A DNA stretch of 64,000 bases from Symsagittifera roscoffensis. Its lineage: Eukaryota; Xenacoelomorpha; Acoela; Convolutidae. This document shows, piece by piece, positions 62,301-64,000 of this stretch. The notes beneath the pieces were generated by a model. It did no database searches. It was given only the letters and a program-made list of their open reading frames with translations, and was not told the origin of the DNA. A program made the translations under genes and the position numbers. Position 1 is the stretch's first letter. Every line of letters begins with the position of its first letter. The stretch lies in assembly GCF_963678635.1 (NCBI RefSeq), contig NC_087070.1, positions 49,023,467 to 49,087,466 of the forward strand, read 5' to 3'.

Positions 62301-63440
62301 CCTCGCATGTTGATGTCCGGATATTCTCTTCTCGGAGATTCACCGTTGCTGCAGTTCTCACCTCTTTGTCCATGTGGCGATTCCTGCCTCGTCTTTCCTT
62401 GGGAAGTTTCAGTGTCTTCTTTCACCGCATGGTCGCTTACTCTAATTTTGGACAATTGACCGGCAAGTTTGAGTCGGTGTTTCATGGGAGAGTTTGGATC
62501 TTGCATCCGATTGGGATCTTCGGGGACAGTCTTAAAAGCATCCGAATTTGCACGTTCTACTTCTTGAATGGCGAATCCTCCGCTTTTCTGCTTTGGTTTA
62601 CTCGAAAGATTTTGTTTCTCGGGTGACATCGGAACTTTTAAAAGAGTTCTTCGAGGACTGAAGCTTCCCACTAAAATAGGATAATGAATCTGGAACTTAA
62701 TGGTTGAATAAGCTATTTTTTAACGAGTATAATTGTATGCTTTTTCGGGTGCATTATGATTCGTTGAAAAAAAATATTGTGAAACTCATACTTCGGTATC
62801 TTGAAATATTCCTCGATCGTGATGAATCAATTGTGTCTCTGCTAGTACTCTTCTTCAGCTTTCGCGGACTATCTAAAAAAAACAATTGCTCTTATTGGCC
62901 GGGCGGCACATTATTGTATAAATCGATAAACAGATACAGAGTCATTTAAATGATTATTAAGAAGCAATGAACGTTGTGAACTTGCTTAGATCGAGTTGTG
63001 TTTTTCTTTTTATTTCTGGAGAAAGACTTACAAGTTGTTCACGCTCAAATTTGATCTTTTGTGGTTTGACTTTCAACTTTTTTAAGTTCAGTTCAAATTT
63101 ATTTTCTGAAAGGAAGGCAAATACTGCCTCTGTCTGTTGGCTATGTTTTTTTGTTTGTTGATTTTTAATGTTGCTTATTGTTGTTCGTTAGATCATAGGC
63201 CTTAATGGTTCTCCCAGTGAACTGGTTACCGAATGCGTTGTGTCGGTCGAGGGCCTTGCGGAACTCCCTGGAGGCATTAGGTGTGTGCGAGGCTGGCTCT
63301 CCCACTATGAGTTGTTTGAACCTCTTGCTTCTGATCTTGGTGTTGATCATGGTGGTGATGGAGGGACCCCAATCATCACCAGATGAAAATATACTCCTCC
63401 TCCTATGCTCCAACAGTCTGTTCATGCCGATCGCATACTC
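59174..63440 (-). CDS. Unrecognised gene, last four exons, antisense within SCAPER intron 13
   Basis: Minus-strand exons 63440-63230, 62670-62203, 61792-61622 and 59361-59174 join in phase (1, 1, 1), each with GT-AG ends, giving about 335 residues ending at TAG. I do not recognise the protein. It starts EYAIGMNRLLEHRRRSIF and contains DDWGPSITTMINTKIRSKRF; a basic, Ser/Arg-rich middle (SPRRTLLKVPMSPEKQ, ARREWQEG) is probably unstructured. Then come YRTKFSSEWESVLPSRGLE and a predicted helix AHELVNKLSAIQAAQKV. The end is helical and charged (VLERAEERMRRRNIAIDL, LAKIEEMREKREKAF). No membrane or signal segment. The first exons are missing from the window. The residue pattern recalls cilium or sperm structural proteins, but that is only an impression. 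Confidence 0.72.
60481..60574 (+). repeat. 48-bp tandem duplication
   Basis: Two units of TAAGAGTGATCATTGAGCAT, then GTTTCAGAAAGGCTAGAATG, starting at 60,481 and 60,529 with few differences. Confidence 0.9.
60740..61500 (+). repeat. Second tandem array of the approximately 80-bp unit
   Basis: About nine diverged copies of the unit seen at 16.5-17.2 kb (TTTTCGCAAACCGATTC, TTTCATCGCTTGAATAGCTT). The CTCAAGTCTGGAAT lead-in at about 60,630 also matches sequence beside the first array (16,420). Confidence 0.7.
61622..61792 (-). CDS. Antisense gene, exon C
   Basis: Acceptor TTGTTGCAG, donor ATGG|GTGAAT, phase 1 in and out. An alternative donor TATGA|GTTATC (phase 2) would pair with the earlier acceptor of exon D. 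Confidence 0.72.
62203..62670 (-). CDS. Antisense gene, exon B
   Basis: Acceptor CCTATTTTAG, donor GGAAG|GTATTA; 468 nt, phase 1 in and out. Basic, Ser/Pro/Arg-rich. Confidence 0.75.
62960..63150 (+). repeat. R1 repeat copy, internally deleted
   Basis: CAATGAACGTTGTGAACTTG, TTGTTCACGCTCAAATTTGA, GGTTTGACTTTCAAC, GAAAGGAAGGCAAATACTG, then directly CTGTCTGTTGGCTATG. Sense to SCAPER and antisense to the host minus-strand gene. Confidence 0.7.
63230..63440 (-). CDS. Antisense gene, exon A (internal, 5' part of gene missing)
   Basis: Acceptor TTTCACGCAG, donor TTCG|GTAACC; phase 0 in, 1 out. GC-rich and codon-regular compared with the flanks. Confidence 0.75.
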
Positions 63441-64000
63441 CTGCGTGAAACATACGAGATACCAACTCATGCTTATTTCTGTGCAAAACAACACACTTAG
63501 TACCAGGGTTGCATTGTTATTAACAATCCTGTGAATAACACTGTTTTTTAGCGTTATGTAACCAGTCGTGTTATTTATTTACTACTGTTCAAACTGACTC
63601 ATTTCACATAAAGCAGGGTTAGAGAGAGCTTTTTCTACGATGGGATTTGTCCACTAGGACCTGGGAAACCGCCTTGATCTGGAAAAATTTGGGAAAGTGG
63701 CTTTTGTATTCGTGTACTGAAATCTGATTGAATGTAATTCGTTGCTTGGTACACTGCTCAAAGTATTGTTATGTTTTACGCAAGAGTTAACCGAAAAAAG
63801 AAAATTTATTTGAAAGATAAGAAATTCTAGTGTAATAGTCAGACAGCATTTAGCAAGAGGGATAAAATTTGGACAACATTTTTTTGAAGTAATTTTCAAG
63901 TATCATAAACCAATTTTAAAAAATTTAACCAAATCGGTGTGGCCAATTTTGCCTTTAAACAGTGATAAAACGAATTACAATTACTCTCAAACTTATCGTA

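Larger units (their letters stand above)
61793..64000 (-). other. Introns A/B and B/C of the antisense gene and 5' flank
   Basis: 61,793-62,202 and 63,441-64,000 show no exon or repeat I can name. 62,671-63,229 has an R1 copy at 62.96 kb. No upstream exon of the antisense gene was found before the window end. Confidence 0.55.

Overview
The window is invertebrate-type animal DNA: AT-rich, with small GC-richer exons, long T-rich introns with GT-AG and some GC-AG ends, and many short dispersed repeats. The gene content (a TEX47 orthologue and a SCAPER orthologue) says Metazoa. I cannot name the phylum.

Layout. (1) 1 to about 13.1 kb, minus strand: a Ty3/gypsy LTR retroelement with one uninterrupted 3,200-codon gag-pol frame (10-9612). 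Behind integrase it carries an acidic tail and a macro-domain-like C-terminus. Its long leader (9613 to about 13.1 kb) is studded with a CCCCTCCGGA-type motif. The 3' end runs off the window and the outer 5' end is unresolved. (2) 14.6 kb: a palindromic MITE. (3) 15,702-26,013, plus strand: a four-exon TEX47-like gene (249 residues, BLUF-like fold pattern). (4) 26.0-30.6 kb: intergenic, mostly repeats and a hAT-type MITE. (5) 30,620-57,141 and beyond, plus strand: 13 phase-consistent exons coding the N-terminal 787 or so residues of SCAPER; the zinc finger and C-terminal half are not in the window. (6) 59,174-63,440, minus strand: the last four exons of an unrecognised gene, apparently nested in antisense inside SCAPER intron 13.

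The introns hold several repeat families. R1 is an approximately 430 bp unit with at least 17 recognisable copies, all in the plus orientation and most with a T-tract plus CAG resembling a 3' splice site. S1, S2 and S3 are tRNA-like SINEs. There are TIR/MITE elements at 18.5, 21.1, 27.7, 43.6 and 44.4 kb, two arrays of an approximately 80 bp tandem repeat, and an antisense LINE fragment. A short core (GCTTCGCCTCTGTGT) recurs across several repeat families.

TEX47 and SCAPER lie head to tail on one strand. I see no sign that they are functionally coupled beyond adjacency. All exon boundaries were set by splice-site consensus plus reading-phase agreement between neighbouring exons; no transcript evidence was available.
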